Below, one piece after another: positions 1 to 13,079 of a stretch of 64,000 nucleotides of DNA. Made by a program: the position numbers and the translations under genes. Position 1 is the first letter of the stretch. Every line of letters begins with the position of its first letter. The stretch is from Orobanche coerulescens (taxonomy: Eukaryota; Streptophyta; Magnoliopsida; Lamiales; Orobanchaceae). Under the pieces are notes generated by a model, which worked only from the letters and a program-made list of their open reading frames with translations, did not search any database and was not told the origin of the DNA. The stretch is taken from assembly GCA_033398695.1 (NCBI GenBank), contig CM065806.1, positions 40,449,001 to 40,513,000 of the forward strand, in the 5' to 3' direction.

Positions 1-1092
1 CCTGTGTTATCCATATTCTATGAGGTATGTTGGACATTTCTCCTTTCCATTTCGGAATTTTGATGTTATAGTTGATGAATGATTCGTATGAAGATGATTA
101 TGATGTTGTTATTGCGATTCTTGAGGATGTATGAGGTTTATGTTGAAGGAAGATGATGATATGCTTTGAATATGTTGATTATGATTATGGAATCATAGAG
201 TTCTTGATGTTCTTGAGTCCATATGATGACTATGATGCTTTGATAATTCGTTTAACCGATTTAAGATGGTATTCTAAATCATAGTGATGATAGTGGTTGA
301 TTTAGATGAGATGAATCTTGATATGAGGTTGAATTCCAGATTGAATATGTTATGATCATTGTTACCAAGTTGGTTCGATTATTGATATGATTATTGTTCT
401 AGGTTGATTAACTAATAGGTATAATTGTTTTGCCGCGGTGAAAAGCCGTAGATTCCGTCCAGTCGGGGCTGAAGAGCTCGTAGACGAGGGCGATGAGTTC
501 GGTGTTGGTCTTGTCATGGTGGTATCCAGGCAAGTGTTTACTTGTTCGGTTGGAATGTTTTGATGAGTAATTCCATTTACATTTCATAAGTATTTTATGT
601 TGTATTGCATATTGACGAATGTTTAGTGATGTTCTAAAAGGATTAGAATGCACAGTTGATGATTGTTGAGATACTTGGACAATCTTGGGAAGATTGTAAT
701 ATTCGGATATTGTTGATGCCATTTTGGATATTCTTGGTCTGTGGTATGCATTTTGGAAGGATGTCCGGATAGAGGTATGTTTTATGGTAATTGTACATAG
801 AGGATTATGTACGAGAAAGTATTCAGTATTGAGGTATTATGTGGTATTATCGTGATATTGGGATTTTGATGAGAATCGTTGGATTACCGGAAGTGGTAAG
901 GTTATCGTTGAGGTTATTATTCTTATGATGCATGGCATGTGAATATTTATGTTTATGTACTTGCGGTTATTTGTCGGGCATTATTGCTGACCCCGTTGTG
1001 GGACTTGTTTTTTCAGGTATTGAGGACTTTGATGGTAGCGGTCGTGAGGCGAGGATTCCGGACGATACTGGCTATGGCATATTGTTGGGGAA
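1..1092 (+). mobile_element. LTR fragment, gypsy-like, plus-sense, left part
   Basis: This is the left part of an LTR read on the plus strand; its 5' end lies outside the window. It is split by the Athila insertion and resumes at 22976, as shown by the GGGAA duplication on both sides. No coding domain is visible. An AGGCAAGT splice-donor-like site at 528-535 is shared with the other gypsy LTRs of the window. Short open frames here carry no family motif. The family is not identified further. Confidence 0.55.
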
Positions 1093-2425
1093 TGTTGTTG
1101 GTTTGATTCTTTAGTCTTATACTCGCAAGCGCACGATTTGTTCGATGTAGATATGCGGTGCAAGGTCGATTCCACAGGGAGGACTATGATAGTGAAGTCA
1201 AATTATTCCTATCGTTTTGAACCAAATTATATTAAATTCTAACCTAGTCCCAAATAATTTGATTTTTTAATGGTTATAATAATTGCAACAAATAACAGTA
1301 ATTTTAAGTAGATTTTAGGTAAATTGATTTTAAATAATTTACTAGGGTTTAGAGTCCACCAATATCTATTTATTATTTATTTTATATTTTAATTCCAAGA
1401 AATTCGGGAATAGATTAAATCAATCTCACTATTTCCCTAGAGATTTGACAATAAGTACAAAATTATAATTCAAATATAGATTTTCCTTCGCTTAAAAAAT
1501 GTAATTTCTAAGCATTATATGTATCCAATTTAATGGAAAACAAATAATCAAAGAAATGAACTAATATCAATAATCACAAAGCAAGGGGGAATTTATAACT
1601 ATCAAAAATACATGATATAATTGATGAAATAATATTCCCCTATTGAAGCGAAAATCATAATCGTTAAAAACATTTATTTGGAATTATTATATAAATATTA
1701 ATAATAATATAGACATGGTTTCATCATAACTTGATGAAAAAGAAAATTACTCACTCATAATAACAACACAAATAAATAAATATTCCATAATATTATTACT
1801 CAAATATAATTTTACTACACACTATTTTTATTTCTTTCCCTTACAATAATTTCTCTCTATTTTTTCTCCTTTTCTCTCCTCCCCAAAACACTACACATTC
1901 ATCCCCTATTTATACTACTTCAAAATCAATAAAATAATAAGTTTTACAATTAAAAATTTCCACCACCTAATAATTCACGGCTGCCCATGAGGTGCTGATG
2001 TCATGGATGACATCAGCACAGAGTTGAAATTCCGGTCCAATCAGGTGTTGACACGTGGCACAATATGATCCGTCTATTTAATTGTCCTTCGAACGGTCAT
2101 AACTTCTTCATACGAACTCGGATTCGGATGATTTTTTTTTTAAAACGATCGTCTCGACGAGACGAATAAAGTGAGACCAGTCGTCACTATATTTGAATTT
2201 TGTAAAAATATCGCCCTTGAACCAATTGATCTATCTTGTACCGGTTGGTTAACCTGCAGATATAATTTAATTCCAATTAATTATCCAAAAATGACATAAA
2301 ATTATAGAAAATTCTAACAAAATGAACTAATATAAATATATGGTAAAACGAATAAATTATCACACAAAACACATAATTATATACATAAAATACTAATAAA
2401 AATATTACTCAAAATATACTAAACA
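1093..2425 (-). repeat. Athila 3' LTR
   Basis: About 1333 bp, near-identical to 21645-22970. Ends are TG...CA. A minus-strand TATA box (CTATAAATAGG type) lies at 1905-1915. The adjacent PPT is at 2426-2441. Confidence 0.93.
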
Positions 2426-2441
2426 AATTCCCCCACACTTA
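2426..2441 (-). other. Athila polypurine tract
   Basis: Read on the minus strand this is a purine-rich stretch with GTGTGGGGGAATTT directly against the 3' LTR. This is the usual Athila-type start site for plus-strand DNA synthesis. Confidence 0.8.
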
Positions 2442-3416
2442 TCTTTTGCACGTCCTCGGGCAAATATTATACCCGAGTTATAATACTCATATGCTGAAAA
2501 ATTCATGACAAAACCAATATGAAGAGAGAACAAGTGATCATGACCCAAATGAGATCAGAGAAAAATAGGATGCCGCACCAAATTCTAACAACTTCATTGA
2601 GAATCGAATGCAAAAAGATTCAATACCCTCACGGTGGATATCACTCTTCACTCAAGTGTATATACGGGATATTCGAGAGGATTTCACTCATATCAAAGCA
2701 TAATGTGTCATTACCATATGCTTGGTCAAAAATCAAATCTCCACTACTTAAAATAAACTCATGCATAAATCAAAAGGTCTTTCTTTTGGTTGTAACGTGG
2801 CTTTGGGTATGGGTAGGATAAAGGAAAAATTATGAGGTTTGCTAGCCAAGATCAATTGTGAATTTAGATGCATAACAAATCCTACAAATAACAATCAACA
2901 CCCCCCTTCAGTAATGAAAACTCTCAAACCATCATCCCCAAGTTATTCTGTTCATGGTAATTGAATATTCATCTGGTAAGGTCATACTCTTGTGTAAGGA
3001 ACAGTATGCAATGGATCTTCTGGAAGGATTTATGTATCACTTAAGGGATAGTTCAAGTGCTATTTTATGTATATATAGTGATGATTTTCGCACTTGACCT
3101 CCCGTTTTTTTTTATCAGGCCGTTTTTTTTTTAGATTTTTTTTTTGGCCATTATTTATATTTTTTTTGGTTCAATACTCCAATGTACTTCACACCCTTTC
3201 ACTCTCAACAAAATCTCTTAATCTCCACAATACTCTTATGAACATCGGCCCCTATTTGTCACACATCTAGTTCACAATTAAATCTTTGACTAGAGGGTGC
3301 AAATGGATGAGTCATCAACAAGAATGGATAATGGCTAAAGTAATGTGCTTGATCAAAGAAATAGGCTCAGGCTCAATGGGGCTTCTAAGGATAAAATGTA
3401 ATGGGTGGGAAAATAT
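2442..3416. other. Athila 3' non-coding region, distal part
   Basis: AT-rich sequence between the PPT and the LARD insertion, with several T-runs near 3105-3165. A 100-residue plus-strand frame (2519-2821) has no recognisable domain and runs against the element's sense. I see no gene here. Confidence 0.6.
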
Positions 3417-4382
3417 AAGCCTGTAACACCCCCAATCCGCTCAGGGATATTACACGCCGTAGACCCTCTCCTCGAGGATCTACCAGGCTGATATCTAAAA
3501 TCAAACATCTAAACATCGCCTTTAAGGCTAAAATGACTCAGTAGACCGACTTGGTCTTTCAATAATAACATACAACTCAATTCCAAACACATACCCACGC
3601 AGGGGTCAAAATACAATAAACTCCCGTACAACGGGGAAAAGATACTGCAGCGGAAAAGAAAATACAATTAGACCAATACGACATCAACGGAACCTCGTGT
3701 GATTAGTATCGTTCATCTTTCATCATCCTTCGTGCTGACCCTGTGCTATGCTCCAAAACCTGAATGCAAAAATAGACATCCACCCCCCGAGTACTCGGGG
3801 GTTAGCAAAACTCCACTGTTTTGCTAGTGCAAGTACAAGTGCAAAAGTACGAGCCATACAATTCACATTTCACAAATAACAATAACCAGGAATCCTTAAA
3901 AATCCAAACGAAATGAAAAGTACTTCCCGAGGCAAGAGTTTGAGAAAACATTTCAAAATTTAAATATCATAAATCAATGGAAGTAATTAATAAAACGGTA
4001 TAGAATGCCATCGAGAGTTTTAATAGAACACAATTTAGGATTATCAAATCCTACTTTTCAAAATCCAAAGACAAAAGGGGTCACCGCCCCAAAGGTTTAC
4101 TTTCCGAAAAATGACATTAACCAAACCGTTGGGATTTTAGCCCCAAATCCGTAAAACGACTTTTACAAAACCATTGGGATTTTAGCCCCAATTCTCATCA
4201 ACTCACAGTACACAAGGACGACCACAAGGTTCGTCTCCCAACATCAAAATTCACAAATAAAGGATTTAAAACATAAACAACAAAATACTCTAGAGCCATC
4301 CTAGCCAAGTAGGCCAAACGAACAACTTACCTCTTACACACTTAGTCAACGCATGCAATTATGAAAACCGATCAAAAGCACT

Positions 4383-4941
4383 CATTTCCGGAAATGCCAA
4401 TATCAAATCACATTTGCAAAATGCACCACAATTAACCGCGGACCCACAGCTTCGTGGATCCCTGCCGAGACCCCGTCGGATCTAACCCACAGTGGTTAAA
4501 AGCAAGCTCGCGGTTCCACAGCTTCGTGGAGCCCTACCGAGATCCCGTCGGATCTAACCCGCAGTGAGCATACACACACACACGTTACTCATGCAATACT
4601 AATATGCGAAGAATGTAAGTTCATTAAGAATACTTACTAGAGATGGCCATTTATCCGACAACACTATCAATTCTCCAAAACGCAATAACAAGAGTAAACA
4701 CGGTATACACAATTCCATAACTTTAAACAATAGGAATGTCATCAAAGCCTTCAACGTTTAAAATTATCAATTCCCAAAACACAACGTTCACAAAACACAC
4801 ACGCGTTTTGAAAGAGAGCCTTTAACGAGGCCAAACCGAAATCTTTTGAAACTTCATTTCAAACAACCAAACAAACACACCAAGACGATCACCGATCATC
4901 ATATCCATAAAATAAGAAAAGTATGGGCAAGGTACTTGCCT
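4383..4941 (-). promoter_or_regulatory. Leader module: splice-donor-like site, two GACG hairpins, palindrome (LARD 3' LTR)
   Basis: In sense order: AGGCAAGT (4934-4941); hairpin AGATCC-GACG-GGATCT (4540-4555, six perfect pairs); hairpin AGATCC-GACG-GGGTCT (4468-4483, one U-G pair); the perfect palindrome CATTTCCGGAAATG (4383-4396). Each GACG hairpin is followed by a second hairpin with a CCAC/GTGG stem. A role in RNA dimerisation or packaging is inferred. The equivalent module in the 5' LTR is at 9927-10485. Confidence 0.5.
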
Positions 4942-5649
4942 CGAATAAGAACAACGCGAAGAACCGACCGAAGTAGGTTGACACGAACCGACTACGAACC
5001 CGCCGACTCCACCGATCGCCAACTCGCGTTCATAAACTACGAAGGACAATAACAACAATGAAATGAATTCCCTAACACGACTTAAAGCCGTTGAATTCAA
5101 AGAACGAACGACGAATGTTCAAGTGTTTTCCCCAAAACGGCCAAGAACACGATTCGTCCCGACAAAACACGAAAACGGAATTCCAAGTTGAAATATGGAT
5201 ATACAATCCATAGAATATATTTAACAACATCATTTAACCATAATCGATCCATCGAAAACGGATGAAAAACGAGATCGGGGACAAATCCCCCAAAAAGTCA
5301 ATTCGAAGGAAATCAAGAAATATACTTCGATTCGACGAAGAACAATGGATTAAATGATGTTAAACACAAGAATACTACCAAGATTAATCATACCCATCAT
5401 GAATTAATCAACAACACGGAACGAATCGGACAAAAATGCAAAAACCCCCAAATTCACGAAGTTAGGGTTCTAAGGAAGATTACCTTGATTCGCTGGATCA
5501 AATGATGATAACGGATGATTGATTGATGTTATGAACTCAAGAACTTCATGGATTTGTTGTTAAACAGCATGCCTTCGTCGCCCATGAATCGCCAGCCGCA
5601 GACGGAGAAGGAAGGAAATGAAAAACGAAGGGAAAAGTGGCTGGTCTGT

Positions 5650-5660
5650 CATATATATAC
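5650..5660 (-). promoter_or_regulatory. LARD LTR TATA box
   Basis: GTATATATATG on the minus strand, next to the palindrome array. The matching site in the other LTR is at 11195-11204. Confidence 0.55.
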
Positions 5661-5670
5661 TGGGACGGAA

Positions 5671-6095
5671 CTAGCGTGCGCTAGCCTTCCCGGACTAGCG
5701 TGCGCTATCGGCCAGTACCGGCCGAGCACTCTCGGCCATGGCCCGCATGACCCGGCACCACCGACCAATTCTGCCGACCATGACTGTCCGCCCGACTCCC
5801 GCTAGCGTGCGCTACAGCCGGAAGCCTGCGCACGCTAGCCGACCCGTCCAGTATCCTCTGGACTGAACTGCCCGGCCAGGTAACGTACGCTAGCCGGCCG
5901 ACAACGTGCGCTACGCCTGCCGACTAGCGCGCTACGCTCGGCGTAGCGTGCGCTACTGCCGATCCTTCCCGATTCCGTAACCCGAAACCCCCTGTCCGGC
6001 CGATGGCGTGCGTTGGTCGACCAGCTAGCGTGCGCTACACTGCCGGTTAGCGCGCGACCTTCCCGGCGATAGCGTGCGCTCGCCGGTTCTGCCCG
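5671..6095. repeat. Palindromic AGCGTGCGCTA array in the LARD U3
   Basis: About ten full or degenerate copies of AGCGTGCGCTA (palindromic except for the central TG) in a GC-rich 425-bp block, e.g. at 5671-5684 and 5694-5707. The surrounding DNA is AT-rich. The block ends about 10 bp from the TATA box on its sense-downstream side, the position of an enhancer. Confidence 0.8.
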
Positions 6096-6647
6096 CATCT
6101 GTCGGCCGGTGCCCGCAATCGTCCGGCGATCCGCAACCGTCGGCGATGCAGACCATCGGGGCTCGGCGACCCGATTTAAGCGTCACGGGCGAACACGACG
6201 AAAAGTTCGCGGACAACATCAACGGCCTGAAATGAAAACATAATACCATAATTAATCATACGCAACCAAGAAACGGGTCGAGACAACAATTCCAGATACG
6301 GGTACCCGTAACTTCCAAGAAATTACAAAATGGCCCAAAACGCCCGGAAATCACGATACGTGATCGAATAACAAAACCGAAGTTCACAACACGTCTAACA
6401 AAGTTAAACGGACTTGCGGGAAACTCGAAACAGCAGTTTCGGACGAGATTCGCAAGAATCGAACTCAAGTGCGGAAAAGTCGCTAAAAAGCATGAAACTA
6501 AACAAAACAACACCGAAACGAACTCGGATGACAAAAAGTGTAGAATTAATCATTCTCATAATGACGAAACGGTCATGAGCGAGTCGTCAAAACGGACTCC
6601 GACCGAAAAAAGAAATTTACCAAAAATCGAAAATTGCGGATTTTACA

Positions 6648-8950
6648 TTCTACCCTCCTTAAAAGAAGTTTCGTCCCGAAACTTAAAACAAGTAGGGAGA
6701 AGAAATATTCCGCCAGGAAAAACTCAACGAGATACACAAGAATGCGTAACTAACGCCCAACGGCGAAATTTTACAAACAACGCAAAGGAATATACGGCGT
6801 GAAAACACGCTCCACGGCGACCAACACAACATCGCCGTTAGGGATATAATAAAACCAATAAGTGACAAGCGTCGTCAAATGGATAATACAATCAAGTCAA
6901 TTATCCGAACAATCACAAAACACGACGAACGAAAATCAATACGATTGACCAACCCAACAGTTCATCAATCCAGATGCGAGCCAAACGCTGAAGAAATACG
7001 AAATTCCACCGCCCAAGGGTTGGAAGATCGAAAACGAGACTAATTTCCTGAACTTAAGGAAATTAGGAAGGAGCCTGAATGCTCAACAATCACGAAACGA
7101 GAACAAAAACCGAACAAACAAACGACCGAGACGACAAAAATCGAACAATCATGTCCGAAACACGAAGGATAATGAAATTCAAACAACAACTCCCAGGATG
7201 ATTTGGTGAGAACTACAAGACATGCATTCCCATAAGATCCACCGGAAAGGGAAAAGCGATTGAAAAGTCACAACGACAAACGAGTTATTCCGAAACAACA
7301 CCACCCTCGTTCGATCAACAAAAGCAAGGGATAGGGAAAGTTCAGAAAATATCAACGAACATAAGCGTCGAGTCGAAAACATAGGAGTTCCAAATTCGAT
7401 CCACTTCGAATAAAGGAACTAATAGATCCAGATGATGTCACTTCCGAACAAGGTTCACAAGAATCGAACCGAACTCGAAAAATTTACAACGATAACCAGA
7501 TCGACTCAAAACAAGATCACAACTCGTTCGGACGATGAAACTGAAATACCGAACAAGTTCATAAAGTATCAACGAACATGAGCGAATCGATAGACTGGAG
7601 AAAGAGAAAATACTGAAGTCAAAATAGTACGGGTATTACCTCCGACCTCGTCCACGAAATTCACAAAAACAGGAGCAAGGTAACAAGACATTAAACAACC
7701 GACACATAACGGAACGATCAACGATGCACACGGTCATACCAAACCAAGCTCTAACAGCTCGCACATGCGCGACAACGCAGAAATCACCACGAGACGACAA
7801 CATTTAACACCAACATCCCGCCTCTCACAGGGGGCTAACACAACAAATGTGTGGAAAACGACTCAACGCTCACACTGCCAATTCGATCATACTCGGGAGC
7901 AAATATCAAAACGACAACGTGAACATCATACATACATACCCAGCCCTCAAACGGGAATGGATAGGTTTTAAAAACGAAAACCTCATTTTGAAAATAATTT
8001 GAAGAATACCGGTTGATCTTGAGTATCACCTTTCAAAAAATACAAACATGAAACATCGTTATCGAGACTTTGGAGAACCATTTCGCATTTGATAAAAATG
8101 AGGACACTTTCTCTTAGTGAAAACTTTCAGAATATTCGACCCTCGGGTCTAAATAAAAGTGTTTCTAAAACATTGAAAATATCTCAAAGCATTTTGGTCC
8201 TCGAAGTAGAAATTTTTTTGAAATATATTGTGGCACCTAGGATGTACCACAAGAAAATAACTCATTTGAAAAGTATGTCTCGAAATTAATTTTTTTCTAA
8301 GATACTCAAGGTTTTCAAAAATCCAATAGGCCAGAATGCCCAAAACTCACAGATATCGACGTTCATTAAAACAACTCCTAGTACACGCATCAAAACGTTT
8401 AAAATCAAGACAATACATGTCTTTAAACGGAAATAAACGATAAAATACCACAGTCGAAGACCGCCTGGGATTCAGAACAAAACCACTGACCCCATTCGAA
8501 GTCTCTAAGGACTCTCCCGCACCGACTAGTGAACAAGTCGTATGTGTATAAGCACAAAGCTTCCACAAGAGAACTTGTAAAACGTGCAAATCGATTCGAA
8601 AATCATCGACAACGGACAAAAAAACAATAAAAAGACATCACAAGCGACGACACTCCTCGTATAAATCAAATACGAGAGTCGACTAAATACATATCGTGAA
8701 ATCAAAATCCACATAAGGATTCCACCACTTAACAAATAATCATAAACATAGCTCGTGTCACACGAGGCACAACACAAAGAAGGGAGACTTACTTCCACAG
8801 GTCGCACGAAGATGATGATCGCCCCACGATACTAATCACGACCAACAAACTCAAACGACGCGTCGCGACACGACTCAGTCAGGTAAAATCCGACGAAACA
8901 AGACTCAAACAACACGACTTGACCCGACAGCCTAGGTTTCCTCAACCTAA
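6648..8950. other. LARD internal region, no coding domain
   Basis: 2.3 kb between the PPT side and the PBS. The first 50 bp (TTCTACCCTCC..., GTTTCGTCCCGAAAC) match the region beside the 3' LTR in the coding Tekay-like units, where pol ends. No gag, protease, RT or integrase motif is seen in any frame. A GTAAGT donor at 8787-8792 matches the leader-intron donor of the coding units. 8457-8530 resembles the R region of the Tekay-like element at 28110-28160. Confidence 0.7.
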
Positions 8951-8962
8951 GCTCCGATACCA
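8951..8962 (-). other. LARD primer-binding site (tRNA-iMet)
   Basis: TGGTATCGGAGC on the minus strand, complementary to the 3' end of plant initiator tRNA-Met with one difference from the common TGGTATCAGAGC. It lies 4 bp inside the 5' LTR. Confidence 0.85.
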
Positions 8963-8966
8963 TTTA

Positions 8967-11900
8967 TGTAACACCCCCAATCCGCTCAGGGATATTACAC
9001 GCCGTAGACCCTCTCCTCGAGGATCTACCAGGCTGATATCTAAAATCAAACATCTAAACATCGCCTTTAAGGCTAAAATGACTCAGTAGACCGACTTGGT
9101 CTTTCAATAATAACATACAACTCAATTCCAAACACATACCCACGCAGGGGTCAAAATACAATAAACTCCCGTACAACGGGGAAAAGATACTGCAGCGGAA
9201 AAGAAAATCAATTAGACCAATACGACATCAACGGAACCTCGTGTGATTAGTATCGTTCATCTTTCATCATCCTTCGTGCCGACCCTGTGCTATGCTCCAA
9301 AACCTGAATGCAAAAATAGACATCCACCCCCCGAGTACTTGGGAGTTAGCAAAACTCCACTGTTTTGCTAATGCAAGTACAAGTGCAAAAGTACGAGCCA
9401 TACAATTCACATTTCACAAATAACAATAACCAGGAATCCTTAAAAATCCAAACGAAACGAAAAGTACTTCCCGAGGCAAGAGTTTGAGAAAACATTTCAA
9501 AATTTAAATATCATAAATCAATGGAAGTAATTTATAAAACGGTTTAGAATGCCATCGAGAGTTTTAATAGAACACAATTTAGGATTATCAAATCCTACTT
9601 TTCAAAATCCAAAGACAAAAGGGGTCACCGCCCCAAAGGTTTACTTTCCGAAAAATGACATTAACCAAACCGTTGGGATTTTAGCCCCAAATCCGTAAAA
9701 CGACTTTTACAAAACCATTGGGATTTTAGCCCCAATTCTCATCAACTCACAGTACACAAGGACGACCACAAGGTTCGTCTCCCAACATCAAAATCCACAA
9801 ATAAAGGATTTAAAACATAAACAACAAAATACTCTAGAGCCATCCTAGCCAAGTAGGCCAAACGAACAACTTACCTCTTACACACTTAGTCAATGCATGC
9901 AATTATGAAAACCGTTCAAAAGCACTCATTTCCGGAAATGCCAATATCAAATCACATTTGCAAAATGCACCACAATTAACCGCGGACCCACAGCTTCGTG
10001 GATCCCTGCCGAGACCCCGTCGGATCTAACCCACAGTGGTTAAAAGCAAGCTCACGGTTCCACAGCTTCGTGGAGCCCTACCGAGACCCCGTCGGATCTA
10101 ACCCGCAGTGAGCATACACACACACACGTTACTCATGCAATACTAATATGCGAAGAATGTAAGTTCATCAAGAATACTTACTAGAGATGGCCATTTATCC
10201 GACAACAATATCAATTCTCCAAAACGCAATAACAAGAGTAAACACGGTATACACAATTCCATAACTTTAAACAATAGGAATGTCATCAAAGCCTTCAACG
10301 TTTAAAATTATCAATTCCCAAAACACAACGTTCACAAAACACACACGCGTTTTGAAAGAGAGCCTTTAACGAGGCCAAACCGAAATCTTTTGAAACTTCA
10401 ATTCAAACAACCAAACAAACACACCAAGACGATCACCGATCATCATATCCATAAAATAAGAAAAGTATGGGCAAGGTACTTGCCTCGAATAAGAACAACG
10501 CGAAGAACCGACCGAAGTAGGTTGACACGAACCGACTACGAACCCGCCGACTCCACCGATCGCCAACTCGCGTTCATAAACTACGAAGGACAATAACAAC
10601 AATGAAATGAATTCCCTAACACGACTTAAAGCCGTTGAATTCAAAGAACGAACGACGAATGTTCAAGTGTTTTCCCCAAAACGGCCAAGAACACGATTCG
10701 TCCCGACAAAACACGAAAACGGAATTCCAAGTAGAAATATGGATATACAATCCATAGAATATGTTTAACAACATCATTTAACCATAATCGATCCATCGAA
10801 AACGGATGAAAAACGAGATCGGGGACAAATCCCCCAAAAAGTCAATTCGAAGGAAATCAAGAAATATACTTCGATTCGACGAAGAACAATGGATTAAATG
10901 ATGTTAAACACAAGAATACTACCAAGATTAATCATACCCATCATGAATTAATCAACAACACGGAACGAATCGGACAAAAATGCAAAAACCCCCAAATTCA
11001 CGAAGTTAGGGTTCTAAGGAAGATTACCTTGATTCGCTGGATCAAAAGATGATAACGGATGATTGATTGATGTTATGAACTCAAGAACTTCATGGATTTG
11101 TTGTTAAACAACATGTCTTCGTCGCCCATGAATCGCCAGCCGCAGACGGAGAAGGAAGGAAATGAAAAACGAAGGGAAAAGTGGCTGGTCTGTCAAATAT
11201 ATACTGGGCCGGAACTAGCGTGCGCTAGCCTTCCCGGACTAGCGTGCGCTATCGGCCGCGATGCCGGCCGAGCACTCTCGGCCATGGCCCGCATGACCGG
11301 CACCCGACCAGTCTGCCGACCATGGTATCGCCCGAACTCCGCTGAAGCGTGCGCTACGGCCGGAAGCTGCGACGCTAGCCGACCCGTCGATATCCTCTGG
11401 ATCAATCGCCGGCAGTAACGTCGCTAGCCGGCCGACAACGTGCGCTTACGCTGCCGACTAGCGCGCGCTACGCTCGGCGTAGCGTGCGCTACTGCCGATC
11501 CTTCCCGATTCGAACCCGAAACCCCATCGGCTCGATGGCGTCGTTGGTCGACCAGGCTAGCGTCGCTACACTGCCGGTTAGCGCGCGACCTTCCGGCGAT
11601 AGCGTGCGCTCTGGCGGTTCTGCCGCGCTCTGTCCGGCCGGTGCCCGCAATCGTCCGGCCCGATCCATGGCCGTCCGGCGATGCAGGCCATCAGGGCTCG
11701 GCGACCCGATTTAGAAAGCGTCACGGGCGAACACGACGAAAAGCTCGCGGAAAACATCAACGGCCCGAAATGAAAACATAATACCATAATTAATCTTACG
11801 CAACCAAGAAACGGGTCGAGACAACAATTCCAGATACGGATACCCGTAACTTCCAAGAAATTACAAAATGGCCCAAAACGCCCTGAAATCACGATACGTG

Positions 11901-12185
11901 ATCCAATAACAAAACCGAAGTTCACAACACGTCTAACAAAGTTAAACGGACTTGCGGGAAACTCGAAACAGCAGTTTCGGACGAGATTCGCAAGAATCGA
12001 ACTCAAGTGCGGAAAAGTCGCTAAAAAGCACGAAACTAAACAAAACAACACCGAAACGAACTCGGATGACAAAAAGTGTAGAATTAATCATTCTCAGAAT
12101 GACGAAACGGTCATGGGCGAGTCGTCAAAACAGACGCCGACCGAAAAAAGAAATTTACCGAAAATCGAAAGTTGCGGATATTACA
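8967..12185 (-). repeat. LARD 5' LTR
   Basis: 3219 bp, nearly identical to 3422-6647 except in the GC-rich palindrome block (11216-11615), where many small differences cluster. It carries the leader module: donor-like AGGCAAGT 10478-10485, GACG hairpins 10084-10099 and 10012-10027, palindrome 9927-9940. Confidence 0.92.
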
Positions 12186-12190
12186 AAGCC

Positions 12191-13079
12191 AACAAGGGGT
12201 TAATCCTAATTGCCTTTATCATCTTAATGCAAGAGTTTATGAATGTAGTCTCGAAATGTATAAATGAGCAAGTTCTATAATGAACACAATATGTTTGACC
12301 ACACAACAAAAAATATAGAGCGTATATATAAGGATTGCTCTAAGGCTCAAAACTCACAAAAAGGGTGTTGTGTACTGAATCCCATACACCTTCATCCAAA
12401 TCCATTATCAAAACCAGTGAAACATCCCAAAAATGATTTTTTCACTAACGTTTTCTCAAGAAAATGGTGCCCTGATTTTCAACATTTTTTTTTAAGATTG
12501 CATATATATATATATATAGATAGAGAGAGATAGATAGATATAGATATAGATATAGATATACACCTTCCCCCACACTTAATGATAAACAATATCCTTATTG
12601 TGTAAAAAGAACAATGGAGTAAGGTTTTAAATAAGGCTTCCCTGTTTATGAAAGACGACGCTTCGCTCAAGCCCCCCCTTTTTTTTGGACCTGCAAGAAA
12701 TAAGTGTGGCAAAACAACGAAAGAAAATATATACCCGGAAGTATAACACAAACAACCTAGATACGCTTCAAGAGAGTCCGAAGAGTCGCCTTACGCTGCC
12801 ATCAATGCTTTTATTAAAAACAAACAGAAAAAGTACAGTAATAGAAATAACAATACATAAATCGTGGATAGATGCGCGTCAAGAGATCGAAAAGAAAACT
12901 CCTTAAGCTGCCATCATTTTCACGATTTTTACACTCGCTAAAAAGTAAAAACAACAAGAGGGATGAAGTGGGATATCAGAGGGAAAGGAATGTATCAATT
13001 TTGCGTTTCCGCACAGTGTAATCTTCCATCCAAACAATATTAGCTAGAGCTGGTCCGGTTCAGAACAAATGCAATAAGT
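12191..13079. other. Athila 3' non-coding region with microsatellite
   Basis: AT-rich, no gene seen. A compound TA/GATA/GA microsatellite lies at 12502-12560. It is followed by a second PPT-like stretch (12563-12578, CCTTCCCCCACACTTA on plus) that closely resembles the real PPT at 2426. Confidence 0.6.

Larger units (their letters stand above)
3422..6647 (-). repeat. LARD 3' LTR
   Basis: 3226 bp. In sense order (right to left) it holds the U3 with a palindrome array (5671-6095), a TATA box at 5650-5660, a splice-donor-like site at 4934-4941, two GACG hairpins (4540-4555, 4468-4483), a 14-bp palindrome (4383-4396), and a U5 end at 3422. Small frames at 4822-5100 and 5548-6534 look coding only because the other LTR repeats them. 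Confidence 0.92.
3422..12185 (-). mobile_element. LARD-type non-autonomous gypsy element
   Basis: An 8.8-kb insertion in the Athila 3' region with TSD AAGCC at 3417-3421 and 12186-12190. LTRs of about 3.2 kb (3422-6647 and 8967-12185) begin TGTAACACC and end TTACA on the plus strand. An initiator-Met PBS lies at 8951-8962. The internal region of 2.3 kb has no gag or pol domain in any frame, which fits the LARD class (large retrotransposon derivative). Its leader (for example 4381-4440) is close to that of the coding Tekay-like units at 36380-36440 and 43160-43220. It therefore probably relies on that family's proteins; that is inference. Confidence 0.88.

Noticed and set aside
2519..2821. 100-residue plus-strand frame in the Athila 3' region
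   Set aside because: Opposite to the element's sense, no domain, AT-rich context.
4822..5100. 92-residue frame conserved at 10366-10644
   Set aside because: Conserved only because both are LTR copies of the same LARD; no domain and no coding signature.
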